Shown here in pieces: positions 9,459 through 16,343 of a stretch of 64,000 nucleotides of DNA; the stretch's first letter is position 1, and the number at the start of each line of letters is the position of its first letter. The translations under genes were made by a program, and so were the position numbers. The stretch is from contig CAYRHN010000003.1 of the NCBI GenBank assembly GCA_964424115.1, forward strand, positions 62,001 to 126,000. Direction: 5' to 3'. Below the pieces are notes generated by a model, which worked only from the letters and a program-made list of their open reading frames with translations, was not told the DNA's origin and did not search any database. The DNA is from CAYRHN01 sp964424115. GTDB taxonomy: Bacteria; Chloroflexota; Anaerolineae; Anaerolineales; Anaerolineaceae.

Positions 9459-9602
9459 TAATTTGATAAAGAAACGGTTCGTGTAAGCGTTGTGGACGCC
9501 TGCACGAACCTGACCCCAACCACCAGGAAGCGATGGCAGGGGCTGGTTTGATTATATCCGATCAGCCTGGAATCGCCCGGTGGAATTACTCACCGGGTTT
9601 TT
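9447..9602 (+). ncRNA. Candidate structured RNA or recombinase leader
   Basis: About 155 nt lie between the TATAAT box and a terminator-like hairpin. The first half holds a nested hairpin (9476-9510): outer arms GGTTCGTG / CACGAACC and inner arms GCGT / ACGC. The region ends in a GC-rich hairpin plus a U-run just before the recombinase ribosome site. It could be a small RNA of the element, or a leader that attenuates recombinase expression. No known RNA family is recognised. Confidence 0.4.
9576..9602 (+). terminator. Rho-independent terminator before the recombinase
   Basis: CCCGGTG (9576-9582) pairs with CACCGGG (9591-9597), followed by five T. It would end the short upstream transcript about 35 bp before the recombinase ATG, so read-through may be a control point. 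Confidence 0.65.
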
Positions 9603-9636
9603 GTGTTCTGACCAATCTGCACAGCAAAGGAGTTTT

Positions 9637-11313
9637 ATGATTGAAAAACGAGCCGTATTGTATGCACGTGTTTCAACCGACGACCAGCGTTCAAATTTTT
9701 CAATTCCCACTCAGATCGCGGAATGCATGACTTATTGCCAACAGCGCGGATATGCGGTGATTGGTAACGTTTTCGTCAACAAGGAAACCGGTCTGGATTG
9801 CCAAAAAGATGATCATTCGGTGCCAGCATTTGTGGATGATTATTCCTCCCGGGAGTTGAACCGCCCGGGATTGGATGCAACACTCTCCTTCCTGGAGGAG
9901 TATGGCTTCGATGTAGTTGTGGTACATTCCATCGACCGGCTGGCACGCGATCCCTACATCCGCCAATCGCTGGAACGGGAATTTCTCCGCCGGGGCGCAA
10001 AAGTGGAATTTGCGCTAGGCAGCTATGAAGACACGCCCGAAGGCGAGGTGCGCAAAGATCTGGACTCCACTTTTGCGAAGTGGGAAAATCTAAAAAGGGT
10101 GGAACGCTGCAATCGAGGAAAGCGTGGCAAGGCCGAAAAAGGGTTATTTGTTGGAGGGCGAACTCCTTATGGTTACACTCTGGATTCGAAAGGCTTTGGC
10201 GGAGTATCCATCCACCCTGAACAATCAAAGGTCGTGCAGATGATCTTTCATCTTTACGCCGAGGAGAATTACAGCTTTCGCATGCTCGAACGTCATCTAC
10301 GCAAACTGGGAATCCCCAGCTATACAGGAAAACCAATCTGGCATTTATCTGCCATCCGCAATATTCTACAGAACACCGCATATATCGGCTACTTGTTTTA
10401 CAACAAATCGTTCTGCCGGAGTAATTCAGATCGCAAACCGCGCGAGGAAAAGGAATGGATACGCATCGAAGTGCCGCCGCTTGTCGATCAACGGGTATTC
10501 GATCTGGTGCAAATGCGCATCAAAGAACATCGGGAAACCTTGCGCCGCCAACCTCAACACTTCTACCTTCTTTCCGGAATGTTGCGTTGCGCCGAATGCG
10601 GCAGGCCCTATCGCTCTAATTTCAAAAACGACCGTCCTAAAGAACATCGTAAAGCTTACAGTTCATACCAGCATCGAAAACAAGATGGCCATTGCGCTAA
10701 TCGAGAGATAACAGCACATCGCATCGAGAGATTGGTTTGGGAGCAGGTCTCTGCATTGCTAACCGACCCTGATATGTTGCGCAAAGGCTACGAAGCTTCT
10801 CTTGAGATTGAGCAATCCAACAAGTCACATGCCCGGCTGTTGCTGGAGGAATTCTATCGAGCAGCCAGCAAACTTGATCAACAACAAGCCAACTTAATGC
10901 GCGCGTATCTTGATCCGGACATCCACATGAGTAAAACTCAATTTCTGGCGCAGAAAAGTCAGTTTGATAGCGAATTGAACGGTATCCAATCCAGGATCGA
11001 AGAACTGGAACCGCAAATCAACAAACTGCCAACGCCAACTCAATTTAGGGACATTGAGCAATTTGCTCAACGTATTCAGGAAAAAATCAGCAATCCAGAT
11101 TGGGAACCCAGCCCAGAAAGCAAACGCCGTTTGCTGGAGCTATTACACATTCGCGTCCTCGTTTCCCTCAATGGCACAGCCAAAGTTATCGGTTGGTTTG
11201 GAGAAACAGACAGCTTTTCCTACAAACCTTATTCACGTTCTGGCCGCCAGGGCCCGAAGCGCGGATGTAGTCGAACTGCACCTCGCTCTCATCCAGGAAA
11301 AGGGTGGGGGTGA
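9637..11313 (+). CDS. Large serine recombinase (integrase)
   Basis: The 558-residue product from ATG 9637 has AAAGGAG about 7 bp upstream; longer frames start without a ribosome site. The N-terminal resolvase domain carries LYARVSTDDQ with the catalytic Ser at residue 13 and DRLARD further on. A Recombinase domain follows (about 160-280), then a zinc ribbon beginning MLRCAECGRPYRS (about 315-350), then a coiled-coil-rich region. Such enzymes integrate and excise elements between attP and attB. The last 27 residues (PYSRSGRQGP... to the stop) are encoded antisense to the arfB fragment, that is, by target DNA. The native C-terminus in the excised form must therefore differ. The gene sits at the right end of the element, as is usual for integrases. 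Confidence 0.93.
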   Translation: MIEKRAVLYARVSTDDQRSNFSIPTQIAECMTYCQQRGYAVIGNVFVNKETGLDCQKDDHSVPAFVDDYSSRELNRPGLDATLSFLEEYGFDVVVVHSIDRLARDPYIRQSLEREFLRRGAKVEFALGSYEDTPEGEVRKDLDSTFAKWENLKRVERCNRGKRGKAEKGLFVGGRTPYGYTLDSKGFGGVSIHPEQSKVVQMIFHLYAEENYSFRMLERHLRKLGIPSYTGKPIWHLSAIRNILQNTAYIGYLFYNKSFCRSNSDRKPREEKEWIRIEVPPLVDQRVFDLVQMRIKEHRETLRRQPQHFYLLSGMLRCAECGRPYRSNFKNDRPKEHRKAYSSYQHRKQDGHCANREITAHRIERLVWEQVSALLTDPDMLRKGYEASLEIEQSNKSHARLLLEEFYRAASKLDQQQANLMRAYLDPDIHMSKTQFLAQKSQFDSELNGIQSRIEELEPQINKLPTPTQFRDIEQFAQRIQEKISNPDWEPSPESKRRLLELLHIRVLVSLNGTAKVIGWFGETDSFSYKPYSRSGRQGPKRGCSRTAPRSHPGKGWG

Positions 11314-11329
11314 TCTCGATCATAGGCAT
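11186..11329 (-). pseudogene. arfB: arfB (peptidyl-tRNA hydrolase, ribosome rescue), 5' fragment cut by integration
   Basis: Read from ATG 11329 on the minus strand, the frame gives a start typical of ArfB/YaeJ (IEITPTLFLDESEVQF) and then the family's signature GPGGQNVNKV. This Gly-Gly-Gln loop enters the ribosomal peptidyl-transferase centre to release stalled chains. After VNKV the frame leaves the family, codes about a dozen unrelated residues and stops at 11186-11188. The 3' part of the gene is not in the window, so it should lie at the other end of the element, beyond base 1. Whether rescue activity is lost depends on other rescue genes. Confidence 0.85.
11221..11232. other. Right attachment junction of the integrated element
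   Basis: arfB coding identity ends at the codons for Asn-Lys-Val (AATAAGGTT on the minus strand, about 11225-11233), and sequence to the left is not arfB-like. The strand exchange must lie within or near these bases. The exact crossover dinucleotide cannot be fixed without the other end or an uninterrupted arfB. Confidence 0.65.
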
Positions 11330-11455
11330 ATTCTACCTGATTTACGAATTCCGCTGCACATAAAAAGCGCTGCTCTGCCGCGCCGATGATCCCTTTTTCT
11401 TTACACCGTCTTAACTTCTACATAAGTATAAATAGGATTGAATTGGAGGCCTTCT

Positions 11456-11545
11456 ATGCTGGATCTTGTTTTCTTTCTCTCCATCATCCTCTTCTTTGCC
11501 TCATCCGTCCTTATCATTCACGGGATCGAGAAAATAAAGGGATGA
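11456..11545 (+). CDS. 29-residue membrane peptide leading the kdp operon
   Basis: ATG 11456 follows GGAGG (11446-11450) at good spacing and codes a single hydrophobic helix (LDLVFFLSIILFFASSVLI) ending in the charged tail HGIEKIKG. Its stop overlaps the kdpF start as ATGA (11542-11545), so it is translationally coupled to kdpF. It is too short for routine gene callers. The coupling and strong ribosome site argue it is made. It may be a second small stabilising subunit of the KdpFABC complex; this is inferred from position only. Confidence 0.65.
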   Translation: MLDLVFFLSIILFFASSVLIIHGIEKIKG

Positions 11546-11640
11546 ATATGAACGTACTTTACTTCATTGCTGGAGGAATTGCTCTCCTGCTGCTGATCTA
11601 TCTTTTTGCAGCCTTACTCAATGCGGAGAAATTTGGATGA
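11542..11640 (+). CDS. kdpF: KdpF, small subunit of the K+ ATPase
   Basis: The 32-residue product has one membrane helix (VLYFIAGGIALLLLIYLFAALLNAEKF); the ending LLNAEKF is typical of KdpF, which stabilises the KdpABC complex. The start at 11542 is chosen because it overlaps the preceding stop; ATG 11548 is the alternative. Its stop overlaps the kdpA start (ATGA, 11637-11640), so the first three cistrons are chained by overlaps. Confidence 0.85.
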   Translation: MNMNVLYFIAGGIALLLLIYLFAALLNAEKFG

Positions 11641-13382
11641 CCCCTATAGGTTGGATTCAAATATTGCTTTACCTGGCCCTGCTGCTTCTCCTGGTAAAAC
11701 CGTTGGGAATCTATATGGCTCGCGTTTACCAGGGTGAACGCACGTTCCTTTCTACTTTCATCCTGCCGGTGGAGAGGACCATTTACCGCATCATTGGCAT
11801 TCGCCCCGACCAGGAAATGACCTGGAAGGAATACTCCCTGGCGCTCCTGCTTTTCAGCCTGCTGGGCATCCTGTTGTTGTTCTTCCTGCTGCGGATTCAA
11901 GGCTTCCTGCCCCTGAACCCAAACGAAATGAAGAACATGCCTGCTGATACAGCGCTCAACACTGCGGTCAGTTTTGTGACCAACACGAACTGGCAGAATT
12001 ACGGCGGTGAATCATCTCTTTCCTATCTTTCTCAAATGCTCGGCCTGACGGTTCAGAACTTCCTTTCAGCCGCCTCCGGGATGGCAATAGCGGTTGCCTT
12101 CATCCGCGCCTTTGTTCGTCACAACGGGCAAACCCTGGGCAGCTTTTGGGTCGATCTGACACGAAGTTTGCTCTACATCTTGCTCCCGCTTGCCTTTCTC
12201 CTCGCGCTGGTGCTGGCCTCACAGGGGGTGGTGCAAACCTTTTCCGCTTCGGTCACCGCCAACCTGATCCAACCATACACCGGGGCTGATGGGCAGATCA
12301 TCAATCAACAGGTGATCGCTGTGGGCCCGGTTGCCTCGCAGGTGGCGATCAAACATCTCGGAACCAATGGCGGCGGTTTTTTTAACGCCAACGCCGCGCA
12401 TCCGTTTGAAAACCCCAACCCCTTCACCAATTTCCTGCTCATTCTCGCCGAATCCGCCATTCCAGCTGCGCTTACATATACATTCGGCAAGATGGTAGGG
12501 GATACAAAACAGGGTTGGGCCCTTCTTGCGGCCATGCTGATCCTTTTATGCGGTTTCACGGCCCTCACCTATGCCGCTGAATCCGCCGGCAATCCTTTGT
12601 TCTCGCCATTGGGAGTGGATCAGAGCGCCGCCGACACCCACCCTGGCGGCAACATGGAGGGAAAAGAGGTCCGCTTTGGCATTGCACCTTCAGCTTTATT
12701 TGCCACCGTGACGACGGGCACCTCCACGGGCGCGGTGGATTCCATGCACGACTCGTACACCCCTCTGGGTGGGTTGAGCCTTCTCCTGATGATGCAGTTC
12801 GGCGAAGTGGTTCTGGGAGGAGTAGGCTCCGGTTTGTACGGCATACTGATCTTTGTCGTCGTGGCCGTCTTCGTGGCCGGGCTGATGGTCGGCCGCACCC
12901 CAGAATATCTGGGCAAGAAGATCGAACCGTTCGAGATGAAAATGGCCGCCCTGGTCATTCTGATCATGCCGATCGTCGTATTGGGCTTGACCGCTCTTGC
13001 ATCCACTACGCAGGCCGGGCAGGCAGCCATCAGCAATCCCGGTCCTCACGGCTTCAGCCAGATCTTATATGCGTTCACCTCGCAGGGAAACAACAACGGT
13101 TCTGCTTTTGGCGGGCTCGCCGGGAATTCACTTTTCTACAACCTTACCGGCGCACTGGCCATGCTGGTCGGCCGTTTCTGGCTGGCCATCCCGACCCTCG
13201 CCCTGGCGGGTTCGTTGGTCACAAAGAAAAGATCTGTGGCCGGGGTTGGCACGCTTTCCACAACCTCCGTCTTGTTCATTGGCTGGCTGGTTGCGATCAT
13301 TATCGTGGTAGGCGCGTTGAATTTTGTGCCCGCCCTGGCTCTTGGGCCGGTGGTCGAGCACTTGTTGATGATGGGAATGTAA
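11637..13382 (+). CDS. kdpA: KdpA, potassium-binding and translocating subunit
   Basis: The 581-residue polytopic membrane protein is close to the usual family length of about 560. It carries the K+ selectivity segments of the SKT fold, including TNTNWQNYGGE, GTNGGGFFNANAAHPFENP and SAFGGLAGN. It forms the K+ channel of the high-affinity Kdp pump, with KdpB hydrolysing ATP. It overlaps kdpF by 4 bp and is followed by kdpB after one base, so the subunits are co-translated. Confidence 0.97.
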   Translation: MTPIGWIQILLYLALLLLLVKPLGIYMARVYQGERTFLSTFILPVERTIYRIIGIRPDQEMTWKEYSLALLLFSLLGILLLFFLLRIQGFLPLNPNEMKNMPADTALNTAVSFVTNTNWQNYGGESSLSYLSQMLGLTVQNFLSAASGMAIAVAFIRAFVRHNGQTLGSFWVDLTRSLLYILLPLAFLLALVLASQGVVQTFSASVTANLIQPYTGADGQIINQQVIAVGPVASQVAIKHLGTNGGGFFNANAAHPFENPNPFTNFLLILAESAIPAALTYTFGKMVGDTKQGWALLAAMLILLCGFTALTYAAESAGNPLFSPLGVDQSAADTHPGGNMEGKEVRFGIAPSALFATVTTGTSTGAVDSMHDSYTPLGGLSLLLMMQFGEVVLGGVGSGLYGILIFVVVAVFVAGLMVGRTPEYLGKKIEPFEMKMAALVILIMPIVVLGLTALASTTQAGQAAISNPGPHGFSQILYAFTSQGNNNGSAFGGLAGNSLFYNLTGALAMLVGRFWLAIPTLALAGSLVTKKRSVAGVGTLSTTSVLFIGWLVAIIIVVGALNFVPALALGPVVEHLLMMGM

Positions 13383-13383
13383 G

Positions 13384-15489
13384 ATGGCAATTTCTACTCG
13401 AAGATCAAGATCATCCGTGAATACCCGGCTTTACCGCCGGGCATTCCTGGACGCCTTTATCAAACTGGATCCCCGCCGGATGATCCACAACCCGGTGATG
13501 TTCGTCGTGGAGGTGGGCAGCGGATTGACCGCCGGCTTATGGCTCCAATCAGCCTTTGGTAGTGGCGAGGCAGCCCCCTGGTTCATCGGCATGATCTGCG
13601 TATGGCTCTGGTTCACGGTGCTTTTTGCCAATTTTTCCGAGGCGCTGGCTGAAGGCCGCGGGAAGGCCCAGGCCGAATCTCTGCGCCGCACCCGCAAGGA
13701 AACCAGCGCAAAAAAGATCCCCCTCCGCCCGGCTAAAGATGAAAGGCCAGGGCAATTTACACTCACCCCCTCCTCCTCCCTGCGCCAGGGAGATCTCTAT
13801 CTGGTGGAAGCCGGCGATATCATCCCGGCGGATGGCGAGATCGTGGAAGGGATCGCCTCGGTGGATGAATCCGCCGTTACCGGCGAATCAGCGCCGGTCA
13901 TTCGCGAGTCCGGCGGCGACCGCAGCGCGGTCACCGGCGGGACGCGCATCCTTTCAGACTGGTTGGTCGTGCAAGTTTCCGCCAGACCTGGCGAAGGTTT
14001 CCTGGACCGCATGATCAACCTGATCGAAGGTGCAAAACGGCAAAAAACGCCTAATGAAATTGCCTTGAATATCTTATTGGCCTCCTTCACGATCATCTTC
14101 TTGATCGTCTGCATCACGCTCCTTCCATTTTCCATCTTCAGCATCCGCACCGCCGGCCAGGGCACTCCCATCACCATCACCGTGCTGGTAGCCTTACTGG
14201 TCTGCCTGATCCCAACCACCATCGGCGGGTTGTTGTCTGCCATCGGAATTTCCGGAATGGACCGCCTGATCCAGCGCAATGTCGTTGCCCTCTCCGGCCG
14301 GGCTGTAGAGGCGGCTGGAGATATTGATGTACTGCTGCTGGATAAAACCGGCACCATCACCCTTGGCAACCGGCAAGCGGTCGAATTCATCCCGGTGGGA
14401 AACACCACCGAAGAGGCCCTGGCTGAAGCGGCGCAGCTTTCTTCCCTGGCGGATGAGACTCCCGAGGGCCGGTCGATCGTTGTGCTTGCCAAGGAACGCT
14501 ACGGCCTGCGCGGCAGAACCCTGACCCCCACCCATTCAGCTCCGGAAGGAATGCGCTTCATTCCCTTCACCGCCCAGACCCGCATGAGCGGGGTAGACTT
14601 CGACGGCGTGCACATCCGCAAAGGATCGCCGGAGGCCATGTACGCCTGTTTGGAGTCCAACGGCGTCCCGGCCCTGCAAGAATTGACCCAGGTGGTGGAC
14701 GGCATCGCCCGCAGCGGCGGAACTCCGCTCGTAGTGGCGCGCAACGACCTCCCTCTGGGGGTCATTCATCTCAAGGACGTGGTCAAAGGCGGCCTGAAAG
14801 AACGCTTCTCCCAGCTTCGCCGCATGGGGATCAAGACGGTCATGATCACCGGCGATAATCCGCTGACCGCCGCAGCCATTGCGGTGGAAGCAGGGGTGGA
14901 TGATTTCCTGGCCCAGGCAACGCCGGAAAAGAAATTGTCGCTCATTCGGCAGTACCAGGATGCCAATAAACTGGTGGCAATGACCGGGGACGGCACCAAT
15001 GACGCCCCAGCCCTGGCCCAGGCAGATGTTGCCGTTGCGATGAACACCGGCACGCAGCCTGCCCGCGAGGCGGCCAACATGGTGGACCTGGACAGCAATC
15101 CCACCAAGCTGATCGAGATCGTCGAGATCGGCAAACAGTTGCTGATGACGCGCGGTTCCCTGACCACCTTTAGCATTGCCAATGATGTTTCCAAGTACTT
15201 TGCCATCATCCCTGCCGCTTTTGCCACCACCTATCCGCAGCTCGCCGCGCTCAACTTCATGCACCTCTCCTCCCCCGAAAATGCCATTCTCTCGGCGGTC
15301 ATTTTCAATGCTTTGATCATCGTCGCCCTCATCCCGCTGGCTCTGAAAGGGGTACCTTACCGGGCGGTGGGCGCCGATCAGCTCTTGCGGGACAACCTGC
15401 TCATTTACGGCCTGGGAGGGCTGATCGCTCCCTTTATTGGGATCAAGTTAATAGATATGCTCCTGGTTCTCCTTGGAGTAGGCCGCTAG
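13384..15489 (+). CDS. kdpB: KdpB, P-type ATPase subunit
   Basis: The 701-residue P-type ATPase has the actuator motif TGES (about residue 165), the phosphorylation motif DKTGTIT with the acceptor Asp near residue 320, the KGSPEAM nucleotide-binding stretch, and the hinge motif MTGDGTNDAPALAQADV. Membrane helices flank these domains. It energises K+ uptake through KdpA. It starts one base after kdpA stops. Length and motifs appear intact. Confidence 0.97.
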   Translation: MAISTRRSRSSVNTRLYRRAFLDAFIKLDPRRMIHNPVMFVVEVGSGLTAGLWLQSAFGSGEAAPWFIGMICVWLWFTVLFANFSEALAEGRGKAQAESLRRTRKETSAKKIPLRPAKDERPGQFTLTPSSSLRQGDLYLVEAGDIIPADGEIVEGIASVDESAVTGESAPVIRESGGDRSAVTGGTRILSDWLVVQVSARPGEGFLDRMINLIEGAKRQKTPNEIALNILLASFTIIFLIVCITLLPFSIFSIRTAGQGTPITITVLVALLVCLIPTTIGGLLSAIGISGMDRLIQRNVVALSGRAVEAAGDIDVLLLDKTGTITLGNRQAVEFIPVGNTTEEALAEAAQLSSLADETPEGRSIVVLAKERYGLRGRTLTPTHSAPEGMRFIPFTAQTRMSGVDFDGVHIRKGSPEAMYACLESNGVPALQELTQVVDGIARSGGTPLVVARNDLPLGVIHLKDVVKGGLKERFSQLRRMGIKTVMITGDNPLTAAAIAVEAGVDDFLAQATPEKKLSLIRQYQDANKLVAMTGDGTNDAPALAQADVAVAMNTGTQPAREAANMVDLDSNPTKLIEIVEIGKQLLMTRGSLTTFSIANDVSKYFAIIPAAFATTYPQLAALNFMHLSSPENAILSAVIFNALIIVALIPLALKGVPYRAVGADQLLRDNLLIYGLGGLIAPFIGIKLIDMLLVLLGVGR

Positions 15490-15508
15490 GAGAAGGACAC
15501 AGGTCAAG

Positions 15509-15772
15509 ATGAAGATCTTTCGTTCCCTGGCTCAATGGGCATCCCTCTATATCCTGATCGGGATCTTCCTTGCCGTGTTTTTTTGGGAAGAAAATTTGCA
15601 GACCGACCCCGTGACCCATCAAATGCTGGCCATCGGGCTTCTGATTGGTTTTTTCTTCCTGGTGAATATTTGGATCGAGCATCACCAGCAGAATTTCCTG
15701 GTTTCCCAATTGCATGAGACCCTGGATGAGGATCGGTCCGCAAGCCATTTACCAAAGAATAGTGAGAAATAA
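15509..15772 (+). CDS. Small two-helix membrane protein inserted between kdpB and kdpC
   Basis: The 87-residue product has two predicted membrane helices (SLYILIGIFLAVFFW and LAIGLLIGFFFLVNIWI) and a polar acidic tail. AGGAGAAGG lies about 15 bp before the ATG. It ends one base before the kdpC start, so it belongs to the operon. It matches none of the classical Kdp subunits. It may be a lineage-specific accessory or assembly factor of the pump; function unknown. Confidence 0.8.
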   Translation: MKIFRSLAQWASLYILIGIFLAVFFWEENLQTDPVTHQMLAIGLLIGFFFLVNIWIEHHQQNFLVSQLHETLDEDRSASHLPKNSEK

Positions 15773-15773
15773 C

Positions 15774-16343
15774 ATGAAACAATTACGGTCGGCTGTTTTG
15801 CTCCTGCTAATTTTTACCGTCCTGGGCGGGGTAGTATATCCCCTGCTCGTCACGGCTTTCGCGCAAGCCCTCTTTCCCAGCCAGGCGAATGGCAGCCTGA
15901 TCGTCAAAGATGGGCAGACCATCGGCTCGGCGTTGATCGGACAACAGTTCTCCGACCCTGCCTATTTTTGGGGAAGGCCTTCGGTTACCACCGGCACCCC
16001 CTACAATGCGTCGGCCTCGGGAGGCTCTAATTATAGCGTTCTCAATCCAGCCCTGCAAAACCAGGTCGAAGCTCGCCTTTCGGAACTGCGGAACGCCGAC
16101 CCTGGAAATGATCAACTGGTTCCCGTGGATCTGGTGACCGCTTCGGCAAGCGGCCTTGACCCCGATATCAGTATTGCGGCTGCAAAATACCAGGCTGCCC
16201 GAGTGGCGCGGGCGCGTGGGCTAAGCCTGGAACAGGTCAACGCCTTGATCCAAAAATATACCCATGACCGCCTGTTCGGAATACTGGGTGAGAAAACGGT
16301 GAACGTTCTTGAAATCAATCTCGCCCTAAATGAGATACAATGA
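15774..16343 (+). CDS. kdpC: KdpC, accessory subunit of the K+ ATPase
   Basis: The 189-residue product has one N-terminal membrane helix (LRSAVLLLLIFTVLGGVVYPLLVT) and the KdpC hallmarks: FWGRPS, the conserved YNASASGGSNYS segment, and VTASASGLDPDIS. The start at ATG 15774 is preferred to an upstream in-frame ATG because it lies directly after the previous stop and begins at the family's normal N-terminus. KdpC bridges KdpA and KdpB. Its stop overlaps the kdpD start (ATGA). Confidence 0.96.
   Translation: MKQLRSAVLLLLIFTVLGGVVYPLLVTAFAQALFPSQANGSLIVKDGQTIGSALIGQQFSDPAYFWGRPSVTTGTPYNASASGGSNYSVLNPALQNQVEARLSELRNADPGNDQLVPVDLVTASASGLDPDISIAAAKYQAARVARARGLSLEQVNALIQKYTHDRLFGILGEKTVNVLEINLALNEIQ

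Larger units (their letters stand above)
1..11230. mobile_element. Integrated element with serine recombinase (left end outside the window)
   Basis: The right boundary is set by the split arfB. The left boundary is not seen, because no arfB 3' half is present between 1 and 9213, so the element extends at least from the recombinase leftward and probably includes the rhs locus. The composition is mixed and AT-richer than the kdp operon next to it. Cargo in view: rhs, lipoprotein, small ORFs, HTH gene, candidate RNA, recombinase. Inclusion of rhs is inference. Confidence 0.55.
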
